Notes under the pieces: model-generated
Told to the model about the DNA's origin: nothing
The model's database searches: none
Seen by the model: only the letters and a program-made list of their open reading frames with translations
Origin: Saccharothrix sp.
GTDB taxonomy: Bacteria > Actinomycetota > Actinomycetes > Mycobacteriales > Pseudonocardiaceae
Length of the DNA: 64,000 nt
Direction: 5' to 3'
Assembly (NCBI RefSeq): GCF_031180885.1
Contig: NZ_JAPSLK010000018.1
Coordinates: 1-64,000, forward strand
Position numbers and translations under genes: made by a program
Shown here: one piece after another, positions 1 through 13,700 of the stretch
Position numbering within the stretch: position 1 is the first letter of the stretch
How the letters are laid out: each line of letters begins with the position of its first letter

Positions 1-2
1 CC

Positions 3-3000
3 GGCGACGAAACAGCGGTCCTCGCGGTCGTCGAGGAGTTGGCCGCTCAAGGCCACAAGACCAAGCGCCTCACCGTCTCGCACGCCTTCCACTCCCCGCT
101 CATGGAGCCGATGCTCGACGAGCTGCGGAAGGTCGCGGAGAGCATCACCCACCACGACCCGAGCATTCCCCTGATCTCGACCGTGACCGGTGAGTCGTTC
201 ACGCCGTCGCCCGAGTACTGGGTGCGGCAGGCGCGGGAGGCGGTCCGGTTCGCGCAGGCGGTGGACGTGTTGCGGGCCAACGGGGTGCGGACGTTCCTGG
301 AGGTCGGTCCGGACGCGGCGCTCACCGCGATGGTCGACGCCGACGACGTCATCGCCACCACCCGCCGTGAGCGCGACGAGGCCGTGTCCGTGGTGACTGC
401 GCTGGGTCGCCTGCACACGCGGGGCGTGGCCGTGGACTGGGCCGCGTTCTTCCCCGGCGCGACCCGGGTCGACCTGCCGACCTACGCGTTCCAGCACGAG
501 CGCTACTGGGCCGAGAGCACGGCGACCGCCGGCGGCGCGGGCCGGTTGGGCCTGGCCGACGCCGAACACCCGTTGCTGGGTGCGGCCGTCGCGCTGCCGG
601 ACTTCGACGGTGTCGTGTACTCCGGTCGGCTGTCGACGGGGACGCACCCGTGGCTGGCGGACCACGTCGTCGCAGGCGCGGTGCTGGTGCCCGGTGCGGC
701 CTTGGTCGAGCTGGCCGTGCACGCGGCGGACGCCGTCGGCTGTGCGGCGGTGGACGAGCTGACCACGCTGGCGCCTCTCGTGTTGCCCGAGGCCGATGCC
801 GTCCAACTCCGCGTCCGAGTCGGCGAACCCGACGAGACGGGCCGCCGCGCGGTGGAGATCCACTCCCGCGCCGAGCAGTCCGAAACCTGGACCACCCACG
901 CCCTGGGCACCGCCTCCCCAACCGCCGCCACCCCGGTTCCCGTGGAATGGCCCCCCACCAACGCCGATCAGATCGACGTCGACTACGCCCGCCTGACCAC
1001 GATGGGCTTCGACTACGGCCCCCTGTTCCAGGGCGTCACGTCGGTGTGGCGACGCGGCAAGGACTTCTTCGCCGAAGTCACCCTCCCCGAGCCAGAAGAC
1101 CGCTTCGCCCTCCACCCAGCACTGCTCGACGCCACCCTCCACGCCCCCCTCCTCGCCGACCGGGCCGTAGCCGACCGGGCCGCACCCGACCGGGCCGGAA
1201 GCCTCCCCGCCGACCAAGCCGAAACTGTCGGTACCCCGTGGGACAATGGAGACGGGGGCCGGAGGCCGGCCGTCCCCTTCTCCTGGCGCGACGTCGCCCT
1301 CCACGCCACCGGCGCCACCACCCTGCGCGTCCACATCACCCCGACCCCTTCCGGCTGGGCCATCACCGCCACCGACACCACCGGCACCCCCGTCATCTCG
1401 GTCGGCACCCTCGAAACCCGCCCCCTGTCCACCCTCGACCTCCGCCCCACCCACCACGACTCCCTCTACCACCTCGAATGGACCCCGGCGACGGGCTCCC
1501 CCACAGACCTCCCGGTGCACCGGGTCCCCGCAGGCGGCGACGTCCACAAGGTCCTGCACGAGACCCTCGACGTCCTCCAGAAGTTCCTGGCCGACAGCGA
1601 AGGCACGCTGGTCGTCCAGACCGAGGGCGCGGTCGCGCTGCCGGGTGAGGACGTCGACCTGGCCGGCGCGGCGGTGTGGGGCATGGTCCGTTCCGCGCAG
1701 GCCGAGGCCCCGGGCCGGATCATCCTGGTGGACGGCGAAGTCCTCCTGGTCCCGGACGAGCCCCAGGTCGTCGTCCGGAACGGTGTCGCGCACGTGGGCC
1801 GCCTGGCACGGGTCCCGGTGACGGACACCCCCGTGGACTTCGGCGACGAAGCGGTCCTGCTCACCGGTGCCTCGGGCGCGCTCGGCGGCGTGATCGCCCG
1901 ACACCTCAAGGAGAAGCACGGTGTCCAAGACCTGGTGTTGCTGAGCCGCAGCGGCGCCGAAGACCTCGCCGCCGAACTCGGCGCGAAGTCCGTGGCATGT
2001 GATGTCGCCGACCGCGAAGCCCTGGCCAAAGTGTTCGCCGAGCACCGCATCTCCGCTGTCGTGCACGCGGCCGGCGTCCTCGACGACGGACTGATCGGGT
2101 CGCTGACGCCCGAGCGCATCGACAAGGTTCTCCGGCCCAAGGTCGATGCCGCCTGGCTCTTGCACGAACTGACGCAGGACCTGTCGGCGTTCGTGGTCTT
2201 CTCGTCCGCCTCGGGCACGTTCGGCAACGCCGGTCAGGCCAACTACTCGGCCGCCAACGCCTACCTGGACGCGCTGGCCACCCACCGGCGTGCCCGAGGC
2301 TTGCCGGCGCAGTCGTTGGCGTGGGGCCTGTGGGACGGCGGCATGGCGGGCGAACTCACCGCCGCCGAGAAGCAGAGGCTCAGCCGCGCGGGCATCCGAC
2401 CGTTGTCCACGGAGGACGGCCTGCGGCTGTTCGACGCGGCCCTGACCTGCGAAAACCCCGCCCTGGTCCCGATCGGCCTGGACCTGACGACCGTCGACGG
2501 CCCGCTCTACCGCGGCCTGGTCCGCCCCAAGACCCGCCGCACCGCCGCCACCGGCAAGGACCTCGGCCTGGCAGAGCTGTCCGAAAAGGACCGCCGAGAC
2601 CGGCTCGTCACCCTGGTGCGGGCCAACGTGGCCACCGTCCTCGGCCACCAGGACGTCGAGGCCGTCGACCCGAACCGCGCGTTCACCGAGCTGGGCTTCG
2701 ACTCCGTCGCCGCGCTCGAACTGCGCAACCAGCTGTCCACCGCCACCGGCCTCCGCCTGTCCGCCACCCTCACCTTCGACCACCCCAACACCAACGCGGT
2801 GGCGGACTTCCTGGCCGCCCAGCTCACCGGCACCACCACCACCGCGACCACCACCGCCAAGGCCCGCAACGACGAGCCGATCGCGATCGTCGGCATGGCC
2901 TGCCGCTTCCCCGGCGACGTCCGCAACCCCGACGACCTGTGGGACCTGGTCGCCCAGGGCCGGGACGCCATCACCGGCTTCCCGACCGACCGGGGCTGGA

Positions 3001-6000
3001 ACCTGGCCGAGCTGTACGACCCGACCCGCGGCCTGCCCGGCAAGTCCTACACGCGTGAGGGCGGCTTCCTGCACGACGCGGCCGAGTTCGACGCGGAGTT
3101 CTTCGGCATCTCCCCGCGCGAAGCCCTCACCATGGACCCCCAGCAGCGCCTCCTCCTGGAGACCTCCTGGGAGGCGTTCGAGAACGCGGGCATCGACCCG
3201 GCGGCGCTGCGCGGCAGTGACACGGGCGTGTTCGCGGGCATGATGTACCACGACTACGAGGGCAACGCGAGCACGGGCGCGGTCGCCTCCGGGCGCGTGG
3301 CCTACACGTTCGGGCTGGAAGGCCCGACCCTCACCGTCGACACGGCGTGCTCGTCGTCGCTGGTCGCCCTGCACCTCGCCGCCCAGGCCCTGCGCAACGG
3401 CGAGTGCTCGCTGGCGCTGGCCGGCGGGGTGTCCGTGATGGCGACACCCGAGACGTACGTGGGCTTCAGCCGCCAGTTGGGCCTCTCGCCGGACGGCCGG
3501 TGCCGCTCCTTCGCGGGCGCGGCCGACGGAGTCGGGTTCTCCGAAGGCGTCGGCGTGCTGGTGGTGGAGCGCCTGTCCGACGCGCGCCGCAACGGGCACC
3601 ACGTCCTGGCGGTGGTTCGGGGTTCGGCGGTGAACCAGGACGGGGCGTCCAACGGCCTCACCGCGCCCAACGGTCCGTCCCAGCAACGCGTTATCCGAGC
3701 CGCACTGGCGGACGCCGGCCTGCGACCGTCTGATGTGGACGTTGTCGAAGCGCACGGCACCGGGACCACCCTGGGCGACCCGATCGAGGCCCAGGCGATC
3801 CTCGCCACCTACGGCCAGGACCGGGAAACACCGCTGTGGCTGGGCTCGGTCAAGTCGAACATCGGCCACACGCAGGCCGCCGCCGGCGTCGCGGGCGTCA
3901 TGAAGATGGTCCTGGCCATGCGCAACGACGTCCTGCCCAAGACCCTGCACGTGGACGAGCCGTCGCCGAAGGTCGACTGGGCGGAGGGCGCGGTGTCGCT
4001 GCTCACCGAACCCGTGGCCTGGGCGCGCAACGGGCACCCGCGCCGGGCGGCCGTGTCGTCGTTCGGCATCTCCGGCACCAACGCGCACGTCGTCATCGAG
4101 GAGGCGGACGCCGTCGCGCCGACGCCGACCCCTAACCTGCCGGTCACCCCGGTGCCGCTGTCCGCCAAGACCGACGAGGCGCTGAACGCGGTCGCCGCGC
4201 AGCTCAAGGACTTCGTCGCGGGCCGGGACGTGCGGATCGAGGACGTGGCCCGCTCGCTGGCCGGCCGGACCCGGCTGGAGCGGTCGGCGGTCGTGGTCGC
4301 TGCCGACCGGGACGACTTGGTGAGCGCGCTGGACGGTGTGACGGGCGAGTCCCCGGTGCCGGGCCGGCTGGCCGTGCTGTTCTCCGGCCAGGGCGCCCAG
4401 CGGTTGGGCATGGGGCGTGAGCTGCGGGTGTTCCCGGTGTTCGCTTCGGTTTTCGACGAGGTGTGCGCGGAACTGGACCGGCACCTGGACCGGCCGTTGC
4501 GCGAGGTGATCGACACCGAAGACCTGCACCAGACCGGCTACACCCAGCCCGCGTTGTTCGCGTTCGAGGTGGCGTTGTTCCGGCTGGTCGAGTCGTGGGG
4601 CGTGACCCCGGACTACCTGGCCGGGCACTCCATCGGCGAACTGGCCGCCGCGCACGTCGCCGGGGTGTTCTCGCTGGCCGACGCGGCCCGCCTGGTCGCG
4701 GCGCGCGGCCGGTTGATGCAGGCCCTGCCGGCCGGTGGCGCGATGGTCGCGGTCGAGGCGACGGAGACCGAGGTCGTGCCGCTGCTGACCGACGACGTGG
4801 CGGTCGCCGCGGTGAACGGGCCGACGTCCGTGGTCGTGTCGGGCGCGGAGGACGCGGTGGCGCGGGTCGTGGCGGGGCTGGAAGGGCGCCGGACCAAGCG
4901 GTTGACCGTGTCGCACGCGTTCCACTCGCCGCTGATGGAGCCGATGCTGGACGAGTTCCGCGCGGTGGCCGAGACCGTCTCCTACGCCGAGCCGACGATC
5001 CCGGTGGTGTCCACCGTGGACGGCTGGGTGGTGGACCTGGCCAAGCCGGACTACTGGGTGCGGCAGGTGCGGGCCGCGGTGCGGTTCGCGGACGCCGTCC
5101 AGTCGTTGCGGGACAGCGGGACGACGACGTTCCTGGAGGTCGGGCCGGACGCCGTGCTGACCGCGATGGCGGCGGGCGAGTTCGTGCCGACCTCGCGGCG
5201 CAACCGCGACGAGGTCCGGACCGTGGTGGAGGCGTTGGGACGCCTGCACGTCCGGGGTGTCGAGATTGACTGGGACGCGTACTTCGGCGGCGGCACGCGC
5301 ATCGAGCTGCCCACGTACCCGTTCCAGCGCAAGCGGTTCTGGTTGGCGAGCACGAGCGTGGCGGACCCGAGCGGGATCGGGCAGAGCGGTGCGGACCACC
5401 CGTTGCTGAGCGCGGTCGTGGCTTTGCCGGACTCGGACGGACTGGTCTTCACGGGTCGGTTGTCGCTGGACGCGCACCCGTGGCTGGGCGACCACGACGT
5501 CTTCGGGACAGTGCTGCTGCCCGGTACCGCCCTGGTGGACTTGGCGTTGGGTGCGGGCGCGGCCGTGGGCTGCGAGGTGCTGGAGGAGTTGACCCTGCAC
5601 GCGCCCCTGGTGGTGCCGGCTTCTGGTGGTGTCGCGATCCAGGTCGTGGTCGGTGCCGGCGCGGTCCGGATCTACTCGAAGACCGACGAGGACTGGGTCC
5701 TGCACGCCGATGGTGTGGTCAGCGCCGAGAGTGCGGGCGCGGGTGAGTCGTTCGAGTGGCCGCCCGCCGACGCGACCCCGCTGGAGGTCGACTACGCGGC
5801 GCTGGCCGACCGGGGGTACGGCTACGGGCCGGTGTTCCAGGGCGTGCGGGCCGCGTTCCGGCGCGGTGACGAGGTGTTCGCCGAGGTGTCGGTGGACGAC
5901 GTCGAGGGGTTCGAGGTGCACCCGGCGCTGCTGGACGCGGCCCTGCACCCGGCGATCCCGGCCGACGGCCCGACGCGGCTGCCGTTCGCGTGGTCCGGGG

Positions 6001-7793
6001 TGCGGCTGCACGCTTCCGCCGCGTCCGTGCTGCGGGTGCGGCTGACGCCGACCGGCGAGGACCGGATCGCGCTCACCGCCGTCGACCCGGCCGGCCGTCC
6101 GGTGCTGACCGTGGAGTCCCTGACCACTCGCCCGGTGGCTGCCGAGCAGTTGGTCGCACGTTCCCACCACGACTCGCTCTACCGCTTGGAGTGGACGCCG
6201 GCTGTTGGTGTCGCTTCGGTCGCGCCGGTGCACCGCGTTGCTCGTGGCGGTGACGTGCGGGCGGTGCTGCACGAAACCCTTGAGGTGCTCCAGAAGTTCC
6301 TGGCCAGCGAGTCGGGGATGTTGGTGGTGCAGACCGAGGGTGCGGTGGCGTTGCCGGGTGAGGACGTCGACCTGGCGGCTGCGGCGGTGTGGGGCATGGT
6401 GCGGTCGGCGCAGGCCGAGGCTCCCGGTCGGATCGTGCTGGTGGACGGCGATGTGCTGCTGGTGCCGGATGAGCCGCAGGTCGTGGTGCGGGACGGTGTC
6501 GCGCATGTCGGTCGGTTGGCGCGGGTGCAGGTGACTGAAACTTCAGTCAACTTCGGTGAAGGTGCGGTGTTGTTGACCGGTGCTTCGGGTGCCTTGGGTG
6601 GAGTTGTCGCCCGGCATCTGGTTGCGGAGCACGGTGTTCGTGACTTGGTGTTGATGAGCCGTAGTGGTGCTGATGACCTCGCGGCGGAGTTGGGCGTGAA
6701 GTCGGTGGCTTGTGATGTCGCCGATCGGGAGGCTCTGGCCAAGGTGCTTGCCGAGCACCGGGTTTCGGCTGTGGTGCATGTGGCCGGTGTGTTGGACGAC
6801 GGGTTGATCGGGTCGTTGACGCCGGAGCGCATCGACGCCGTGTTGCGGCCGAAGGTTGACGCGGCCTGGGCATTGCATGAGCTGACTGAGGACTTGTCGG
6901 CGTTCGTGGTGTTCTCGTCGGCGTCGGGGACGTTCGGCAATGCGGGGCAGGCCAGTTACTCGGCGGCCAACGCTTACCTGGATGCGTTGGCCACCTACCG
7001 GCGTGCGCAGGGGTTGCCGGCGCAGTCCTTGGCTTGGGGGTTGTGGGACGGCGGCATGGCAGGGGAGTTGACCGCCGCGGAGAGGCAGAGGCTCAGCCGG
7101 GCGGGTATTCGGCCGTTGTCGGTGGAGGACGGGCTGCGGTTGTTCGACGCGGCTCTGACCTGCGACGATGCTGTGCTGGTGCCGATCGGGTTGGACCTTG
7201 CCACCATCGACGGGCCGCTGGTCCGGGGGCTGCGTGGTGCTACCCGGAACCGCAGGGTCGCTGCTCGGGACACCGTCGACCTCGCGGCGCAGCTGGTCGG
7301 GCTGTCCGAGCAGGAGCGGCGGGACGCGTTGCTCAAGCTGGTCCGGACGACGACGGCAGGTGTGCTCGGGCACGACTCGGCCGACGCGGTCCCCGCCGAA
7401 CGGGCGTTCACCGACCTGGGCTTCGACTCGCTGGCCGCCCTGGAGCTGCGCAACCAGCTCACCACCGCGACCGGCCTGCGCCTGCCCCCCACCCTGACCT
7501 TCGACCGGCCGCACGCCCGCGCGGTCGCGGAACTGCTGCACGACAAGCTGTTCGGCGAGACCGGACCGGGTCTGCCCGAGGACGAGGTGCGCCGCGTGCT
7601 GGCGACCATCCCGCTGGGCCGGCTGCGGGACGCGGGCCTGCTGGACAGCCTGCTGGAACTGGGCGGCGTGAAGCTCGCCGCCGACGAGCCCGACGACGGG
7701 CCGGGGGAGTCCATCGACGACATGGACGCCGACGCACTGATCAACATGGCGCTCGCCGACCTCGGTGACGTGACGACGGAAACGGGGAGCTGA
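3..7793 (+). CDS. Type I modular PKS, 5'-truncated (modules a, b)
   Basis: The reading frame is open from position 3, so the start lies outside the window; 2596 residues are visible. Domain order by nucleotide: AT C-terminus (3-500), DH (550-1430), KR with structural half (1460-2500), ACP (2600-2830), KS (2870-4110), AT (4370-5330), DH (5400-6130), KR (6160-7200), ACP (7330-7540), C-terminal docking region (7560-7790). Both ATs carry HAFHS, and the complete one also GHSIG, which predicts malonyl-CoA. Both DHs keep HxxxGxxxxP and the DxxxH motif. Both KRs keep the Rossmann motif, Ser/Tyr and the LDD signature of B-type KRs. KS has TACSSS, EAHGTGT and KSNIGH; ACPs have GFDS. Two mal/DH/KR modules predict two conjugated C=C bonds. 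A dispersed repeat is inserted in the first DH. The KR halves of modules a and b are nearly identical proteins with very different codon choice. The stop is 2 bp before the next PKS start, so translation is probably coupled. Confidence 0.96.
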   Translation, partial: GDETAVLAVVEELAAQGHKTKRLTVSHAFHSPLMEPMLDELRKVAESITHHDPSIPLISTVTGESFTPSPEYWVRQAREAVRFAQAVDVLRANGVRTFLEVGPDAALTAMVDADDVIATTRRERDEAVSVVTALGRLHTRGVAVDWAAFFPGATRVDLPTYAFQHERYWAESTATAGGAGRLGLADAEHPLLGAAVALPDFDGVVYSGRLSTGTHPWLADHVVAGAVLVPGAALVELAVHAADAVGCAAVDELTTLAPLVLPEADAVQLRVRVGEPDETGRRAVEIHSRAEQSETWTTHALGTASPTAATPVPVEWPPTNADQIDVDYARLTTMGFDYGPLFQGVTSVWRRGKDFFAEVTLPEPEDRFALHPALLDATLHAPLLADRAVADRAAPDRAGSLPADQAETVGTPWDNGDGGRRPAVPFSWRDVALHATGATTLRVHITPTPSGWAITATDTTGTPVISVGTLETRPLSTLDLRPTHHDSLYHLEWTPATGSPTDLPVHRVPAGGDVHKVLHETLDVLQKFLADSEGTLVVQTEGAVALPGEDVDLAGAAVWGMVRSAQAEAPGRIILVDGEVLLVPDEPQVVVRNGVAHVGRLARVPVTDTPVDFGDEAVLLTGASGALGGVIARHLKEKHGVQDLVLLSRSGAEDLAAELGAKSVACDVADREALAKVFAEHRISAVVHAAGVLDDGLIGSLTPERIDKVLRPKVDAAWLLHELTQDLSAFVVFSSASGTFGNAGQANYSAANAYLDALATHRRARGLPAQSLAWGLWDGGMAGELTAAEKQRLSRAGIRPLSTEDGLRLFDAALTCENPALVPIGLDLTTVDGPLYRGLVRPKTRRTAATGKDLGLAELSEKDRRDRLVTLVRANVATVLGHQDVEAVDPNRAFTELGFDSVAALELRNQLSTATGLRLSATLTFDHPNTNAVADFLAAQLTGTTTTATTTAKARNDEPIAIVGMACRFPGDVRNPDDLWDLVAQGRDAITGFPTDRGWNLAELYDPTRGLPGKSYTREGGFLHDAAEFDAEFFGISPREALTMDPQQRLLLETSWEAFENAGIDPAALRGSDTGVFAGMMYHDYEGNASTGAVASGRVAYTFGLEGPTLTVDTACSSSLVALHLAAQALRNGECSLALAGGVSVMATPETYVGFSRQLGLSPDGRCRSFAGAADGVGFSEGVGVLVVERLSDARRNGHHVLAVVRGSAVNQDGASNGLTAPNGPSQQRVIRAALADAGLRPSDVDVVEAHGTGTTLGDPIEAQAILATYGQDRETPLWLGSVKSNIGHTQAAAGVAGVMKMVLAMRNDVLPKTLHVDEPSPKVDWAEGAVSLLTEPVAWARNGHPRRAAVSSFGISGTNAHVVIEEADAVAPTPTPNLPVTPVPLSAKTDEALNAVAAQLKDFVAGRDVRIEDVARSLAGRTRLERSAVVVAADRDDLVSALDGVTGESPVPGRLAVLFSGQGAQRLGMGRELRVFPVFASVFDEVCAELDRHLDRPLREVIDTEDLHQTGYTQPALFAFEVALFRLVESWGVTPDYLAGHSIGELAAAHVAGVFSLADAARLVAARGRLMQALPAGGAMVAVEATETEVVPLLTDDVAVAAVNGPTSVVVSGAEDAVARVVAGLEGRRTKRLTVSHAFHSPLMEPMLDEFRAVAETVSYAEPTIPVVSTVDGWVVDLAKPDYWVRQVRAAVRFADAVQSLRDSGTTTFLEVGPDAVLTAMAAGEFVPTSRRNRDEVRTVVEALGRLHVRGVEIDWDAYFGGGTRIELPTYPFQRKRFWLASTSVADPSGIGQSGADHPLLSAVVALPDSDGLVFTGRLSLDAHPWLGDHDVFGTVLLPGTALVDLALGAGAAVGCEVLEELTLHAPLVVPASGGVAIQVVVGAGAVRIYSKTDEDWVLHADGVVSAESAGAGESFEWPPADATPLEVDYAALADRGYGYGPVFQGVRAAFRRGDEVFAEVSVDDVEGFEVHPALLDAALHPAIPADGPTRLPFAWSGVRLHASAASVLRVRLTPTGEDRIALTAVDPAGRPVLTVESLTTRPVAAEQLVARSHHDSLYRLEWTPAVGVASVAPVHRVARGGDVRAVLHETLEVLQKFLASESGMLVVQTEGAVALPGEDVDLAAAAVWGMVRSAQAEAPGRIVLVDGDVLLVPDEPQVVVRDGVAHVGRLARVQVTETSVNFGEGAVLLTGASGALGGVVARHLVAEHGVRDLVLMSRSGADDLAAELGVKSVACDVADREALAKVLAEHRVSAVVHVAGVLDDGLIGSLTPERIDAVLRPKVDAAWALHELTEDLSAFVVFSSASGTFGNAGQASYSAANAYLDALATYRRAQGLPAQSLAWGLWDGGMAGELTAAERQRLSRAGIRPLSVEDGLRLFDAALTCDDAVLVPIGLDLATIDGPLVRGLRGATRNRRVAARDTVDLAAQLVGLSEQERRDALLKLVRTTTAGVLGHDSADAVPAERAFTDLGFDSLAALELRNQLTTATGLRLPPTLTFDRPHARAVAELLHDKLFGETGPGLPEDEVRRVLATIPLGRLRDAGLLDSLLELGGVKLAADEPDDGPGESIDDMDADALINMALADLGDVTTETGS
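1223..1270 (+). repeat. Dispersed in-frame repeat, copy 1
   Basis: A ~48 bp element containing GTGGGACAATGGAGAC followed by GGGGGCCGGAGGCC sits inside the first DH domain, just before the PFSW motif. It is read as [14 protein letters not shown], a different frame from copies 3 and 6. Immediately upstream (about 1159-1200) is a 15 bp tandem repeat encoding [14 protein letters not shown], so the DH carries a local insertion of roughly 35 residues relative to the module b DH. Confidence 0.85.
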
Positions 7794-7795
7794 GA

Positions 7796-10700
7796 ATGGC
7801 CGAGGAGAAGCTCGTCGCCGCGCTGCGGGCGTCGCTGAAGGAGAACGAGCGGCTGCGCGAGCAGAACCGCAAGCTCGACTCGACGTTGCGCGAGCCGATC
7901 GCGATCGTCGGCACGGCGTGCCGGTTCCCCGGCGGGGTGCGCACGCCCGACGACCTGTGGGAACTGGTCGCGCAGGGCCGGGACGGCATCACCGGGTTCC
8001 CGACCGACCGGGGCTGGAACCTGGCCGAGCTGTACGACCCGACGCCGGGCGCGGCGGGCAAGTCCTACACGCGCGAGGGCGGGTTCCTGCACGACGCGGC
8101 GGAGTTCGACGCGGAGTTCTTCGGCATCTCGCCGCGCGAGGCGCTGACCATGGACCCGCAGCAGCGGCTGCTGCTGGAGACGTCGTGGGAGGCGTTCGAG
8201 AACGCGGGCATCGACCCGGTCGCGCTGCGCGGCGCGGCGGTCGGCGTGTTCGCCGGGATGATGTACCACGACTACGCCGAGAACAACTCGACCGGCGCCA
8301 TCGCGTCCGGCCGCGTCGCGTACACGCTGGGTCTGGAGGGTCCGGCGGTCACGATCGACACGGCGTGCTCGTCGTCGCTGGTCGCCCTGCACCTGGCCGC
8401 GCAGTCGCTGCGCAACGGGGAGTGCTCGCTGGCGCTGGCCGGCGGGGTCACGGTGATGGCGACGCCCGGCACGTACGTGGAGTTCAGCAAGCAGCGCGGG
8501 CTGTCCGCGGACGGCCGGTGCAAGTCCTTCGCGGCGGCGGCCGACGGCACCGGGTTCGCCGAGGGCGTCGGGATGCTGGTCGTGGAACGCCTGTCCGACG
8601 CGCGCCGCAACGGCCACCCGGTGCTCGCGATCGTGCGCGGTTCGGCGGTGAACCAGGACGGGGCGTCCAACGGCCTGACCGCGCCCAGCGGCCCGGCGCA
8701 GCAGCGGGTGATCCGGGCGGCGCTGGCGCAGGCCCGGCTGGCGGCGCACCAGGTGGACGTCGTCGAGGCCCACGGCACCGGGACGACGTTGGGCGACCCG
8801 ATCGAGGCGCAGGCTTTGCTCGCGACCTACGGCCAGGACCGCGAACGGCCGCTGTGGCTGGGGTCGATCAAGTCCAACATCGGGCACACGCAGGCGGCGG
8901 CGGGTGCCGCGGCCGTGATCAAGATGATCGGCGCGCTGCGGCACGGGGTGCTGCCGAAGACGCTGCACGTGGACCGGCCGAGCGACCAGGTCGACTGGAC
9001 GGAGGGCGCGGTTTCGCTGCTCACGTCGGCGGTGGAGTGGCCGGCGGGGGAGGAGCCGCGGCGGGCGGGCATCTCGTCGTTCGGGGTGAGCGGCACCAAC
9101 GCCCACGTGATCCTGGAGGAACCGCCCGCCGAGGCCCCCGCGCCGGCTGCCGGCGAGGTGGTGCACGCGCCGGCCGATGCTGAGGACGCGCCGGCCTCCG
9201 GCCCCCGTCTCCATTCTCCCACGGGGGTACGACAATTCCGGGTGGCGGCTCCTGTGGACGCCGGCGTGGTGCCGTGGGTGCTTTCCGCCCGCACCGCCGA
9301 GGCCTTGCGCGCCCAAGCCACCAAACTCGCCGACCACCTCGCCGCCGACCCCGCCGCCGCCAACCCCGCCGCCGACCCCGCCGCCGACGCTGCCGCCGCC
9401 AACTCCGCCAGCGTCACCGGCCCTGCCGGCATCGGCGACCCCGCCGGCATTGCGGCGACCCTTGCGGCGCGCAGTCGGTTCGAGCACCGGGCCGTCGTGG
9501 TTGGTAGTGGCGATGACCTGCTCGCTGGTGTCGAGGCCGTGGCGGCGGGGGAGCACCCGACCACCGGCGAGGCACTGGAGGAGCCCAAGGTCGTCTTCAT
9601 GTTCCCCGGCCAAGGGTCGCAGTGGGTCGGCATGGCCGTCGAACTCCTCGACACCTCACCGGTCTTCGCCCAGCGCATGACCGAGTGCGCCGAAGCGATC
9701 GACCGGTTCACCGACTGGTCCCTGCTCGACGTGGTCCGCGATGTGGAGGGCGCGCCGTCGCTCGATCGGGTGGACGTCGTTCAGCCGGTCCTCTTCGCGG
9801 TGATGGTGTCGCTGGCGGCCCTGTGGCGGTCCTACGGCGTCGAACCCTCGGCGGTCGTCGGGCACTCGCAGGGGGAGATCGCCGCGGCGGCCGTCGTCGG
9901 TGCGCTGTCCCTCGAAGACGCCGCACGCGTGGTCACCTTGCGCAGCAAGGCGATCGCCGCCGGACTGGCCGGACGCGGTGGTATGGCGTCCGTGGCCGCA
10001 CCGCGCGCCGACGTCGAGGCCCGGATCGCCCGTTGGGACGACCGGATCTCCGTCGCCGCCGTCAACGGCCCGTCCGCCACCGTCGTCTCCGGCGAACCCC
10101 AGGCACTGCGAGAACTGCTCGCCGACTGCGAGGCGGACGGCGTCCGGATGCGGATCATCCCGGTGGACTACGCCTCGCACTCCGCGCAGGTCGAGTCGAT
10201 CAAGGACGAGCTGCTGACCGTCCTGGCCGCGGTCGAGCCGCGCACCGCCGACATCCCGCTGTACTCCACGCTGACCGGCGAGGCCGGCACCGCCGTGCTC
10301 GACGCCGACTACTGGTACGCCAACCTGCGCGGCACGGTCCGGTTCCAGGACGCCGTCGAGCGCCTGCTGGCCGACGGGCACAACGTGTTCGTCGAGGTCA
10401 GCGCGCACCCGGTGCTGGGCATGGGCGTCCGCGAGATCCTCGACGCCGCCACCACCCCCACCGCGCTGGTCGGCTCGCTGCGCCGCGACGAAGGCGGCCT
10501 CCAGCGGTTCCTGACCTCGTTGGGCGAGGCCCACGTGCGCGGTGTCGCCGTCGACTGGTCCCGGCACGCCACCGGTGCCAAGACGACCCTGCCGACCTAC
10601 GCCTTCCAGCACCAGCGGTACTGGCAGGTCGAGCAGTCCACTGTGGACGCCGGTGGCCTGGGTGTCTCGTCGGTGGCGCACCCGCTGCTGGGCGCGGCGC

Positions 10701-13700
10701 TGACCGTGCCGGAGCGGGACCTGGTCGTGCTGACCGGCCGGGTCGACCTCGACACCCACCCGTGGCTGGCCGACCACGCCGTGCTGGACACCGTGCTGCT
10801 GCCCGGAACCGCCCTGGTGGACCTGGCGATCCGCGCCGGCGACCAGGTCGGCTGCCCGGTGGTGGAGGAACTGACCATCACCACCCCGCTCGTGGTCCAG
10901 GGCGGTGTCACCCTCCGGCTCACCGTGGACGCGCCGGACGACAACGGCCGCCGCGCCCTGGGCGTCTACGCGCAGACCGACGCCGAGCAGACCGCCGGCC
11001 TGTGGACCCGCCACGCCACCGGCGTCCTCGCGGAAGGAACCACCCGCGCAGATCACCTGATCGAGTGGCCCCCGGCGGACGCCAAGCCCATCGACACCAC
11101 CGACCTCTACGACCGCCTCGCCGCCCTGGGCCTGAACTACGGCCCGACCTTCCAGGGCCTGCGGGCCGCGTGGCGACGCGGCGAGGACACCTTCGCCGAG
11201 GTGGTCCTCCAGGGCGAGCCCGACACCTTCGGCCTCCACCCCGCCCTCCTGGACGGCGCCCTGCACGCCCTCGCGGCCGACATCAGCGACGGCCGGCCGC
11301 ACCTCCCGTTCTCGTGGACCGGCGTCACCCTCCACGCCGAGGGGGCCACTTCTCTCCGCGTCCGCTTCACCAAGACCGGCCCCGACACCGCCTCCCTGAC
11401 CATCGCCGACGCCGCGGGCTCCCCGGTCGCGAGCATCGACACCCTCACCGTCCGCCCGGTCGCCCTGGACGCCCTCAAGGGCCGCACCGGACACGTCGAA
11501 AACCTGTTCGCCCTCGACTGGACTCCCCTGAACCCGTCGTCCCCCCAGAAGCAGTCCCCCCAGAAAATGTCGTCCCCCCGTGAGACCATGGAGACGGGGG
11601 CCGGAGGCCACGACCTCCTCCACATCACCCCCACCGACGACGTCCTCACGGCCACCACCGAGGCCCTGACCGCCCTCCAAACCCGCCTCGCCGACCCGGA
11701 CGGCCCCACTCTCGTCGTCGTCACCCGCCCAGGCGACCTCGCGGGCGCGGCCGTGCGCGGCCTGGTCCGCTCCGCCCAGGCGGAGAACCCCGACCGGTTC
11801 GTGCTCCTGGAGGCCGAGGACCCCACCCCCGACCAGGTCGCCGCCGCCCTCGCCACCGGCGAGCCGGTGCTGGCCATCCACGACGGCGAGATCCGCGCGC
11901 CCCGCCTCACCCGCGTCCCGGACCCGGCGGGCGACTCGCCGTTCAGCCCCGACAGCACCGTCCTGGTCACCGGCGGCACCGGCACCCTCGGCGCGCACAT
12001 CGCCCGCCACCTGGTCACCGCCCACGGCGTCCGGAACCTGGTCCTGACCAGCCGTCGCGGCCTCGAAGCCCAAGGGGCGCAAGAACTCCGAGCAGAACTC
12101 GCCGACCTCGGCGCCACCGCCCACGTCGTCGCCCGCGACGTGGCCGACCGTGAGCAAGCCGAGCAACTGCTCGCCGACCACCCCGTCACCGCGATCGTCC
12201 ACACGGCGGGCGTCATGGACGACGGCACCGTGGCCTCCCTGCGCCCCGACCAGCTCGCCACCGTCCTGCGGCCCAAGGTCGACGCCGCCCGCCACCTCGA
12301 CGAACTGGCCGGCGACCTGACCGCGTTCGTCCTGTTCTCGTCGGCGGCCGGCACGTTCGGCAGCCCCGGGCAGGGCGGTTACGCCGCCGCGAACGCCGCC
12401 CTGGACGCCCTCGCCCAGCGCCGCCGCGCCGCGGGCAAGCCCGCCCAGTCCCTGGCGTGGGGCCTGTGGGCGCAGCGCAGCGAGATGACCGCCGACGTCG
12501 GGTCGGCCGAGCTGAACCGCATGGCGCGCACCGGCATGGGCGAGCTGTCCACAGAGGACGGTCTCGCGCTGTTCGACGCCGCCGTCAAGGCCGGGGACGC
12601 CCTGCTGGTCCCGGTCCCGCTCGACCTGACCGCCCGCGCCGACGTCCCGCCGCTCCTTCGTGGCCTGGTCCGGGCACCGAGGCGGGCCGCGAGCGGGTCG
12701 TCGCTGGCGCAGCGCCTGGCCGAGGTGCCCGCGGAACGCCGCGACGAGGTCGTGCTGGAGGTCGTGCTGGCCCGCGTGGCCGCCGTCCTCGGCTACGCCC
12801 GCGCCGAGCAACTGCCCGCCGGCCGCGCGTTCAAGGACCTCGGGTTCGACTCGCTCACCGCGCTCGACCTGCGCAACCAGCTCAGCGCCGCCACCGGCCT
12901 GCGGCTGCCCGCGACCCTGGTGTTCGACTACCCGACCCCGGACGCGCTGGCCGCCCACCTGCTCGACCAGCTCTCCGGCTCCACCGCGACCACGACCGTC
13001 GAGACCACTCGCCACGACCACGAGCCCATCGCGATCGTCGGCATGGCCTGCCGCTTCCCCGGCGGCGTCCGCACACCCGAGGACCTGTGGCGGCTGCTGG
13101 TCGACGGCGGCGACGCCATCGGCGCGTTCCCCACCGACCGCGGCTGGGACCTCGACACCCTGTTCCACCCCGACCCCGACCACCCGGGCACGGTCACCAC
13201 CGACCGGGGCGGCTTCCTGCACGACGCCGCCGACTTCGACCCCGGGTTCTTCGGCATCTCCCCGCGCGAAGCGCTCGCGATGGACCCGCAGCAGCGCCTG
13301 CTGCTGGAGACGTCGTGGGAAGCGTTGGAACGGGCCGGGATCGACCCGACGACCCTGCGCGGCAGCCGGACCGGTGTGTACGCGGGCGTGATGTACAACG
13401 ACTACGGGATCGTGGTGAGCGGGTCGGCGGAGTCGGTCGACGGGTTCCTGTCCACCGGCAACTCCGGTGGTGTCGTGTCCGGCCGGGTGTCCTACACGCT
13501 CGGGCTCGAAGGCCCCGCGATGACCGTCGACACCGCGTGCTCGTCGTCGCTGGTCGCCGTGCACCTGGCGGTGTCCGCGCTGCGCAACGGCGAGTGCTCG
13601 CTGGCACTGGCGGGCGGCGTGTCGGTGATGTCCCTGCCGGGCACGTTCCAGGAGTTCTCGCGGCAGCGGAACCTGGCTGCCGACGGCCGGTGCAAGTCGT

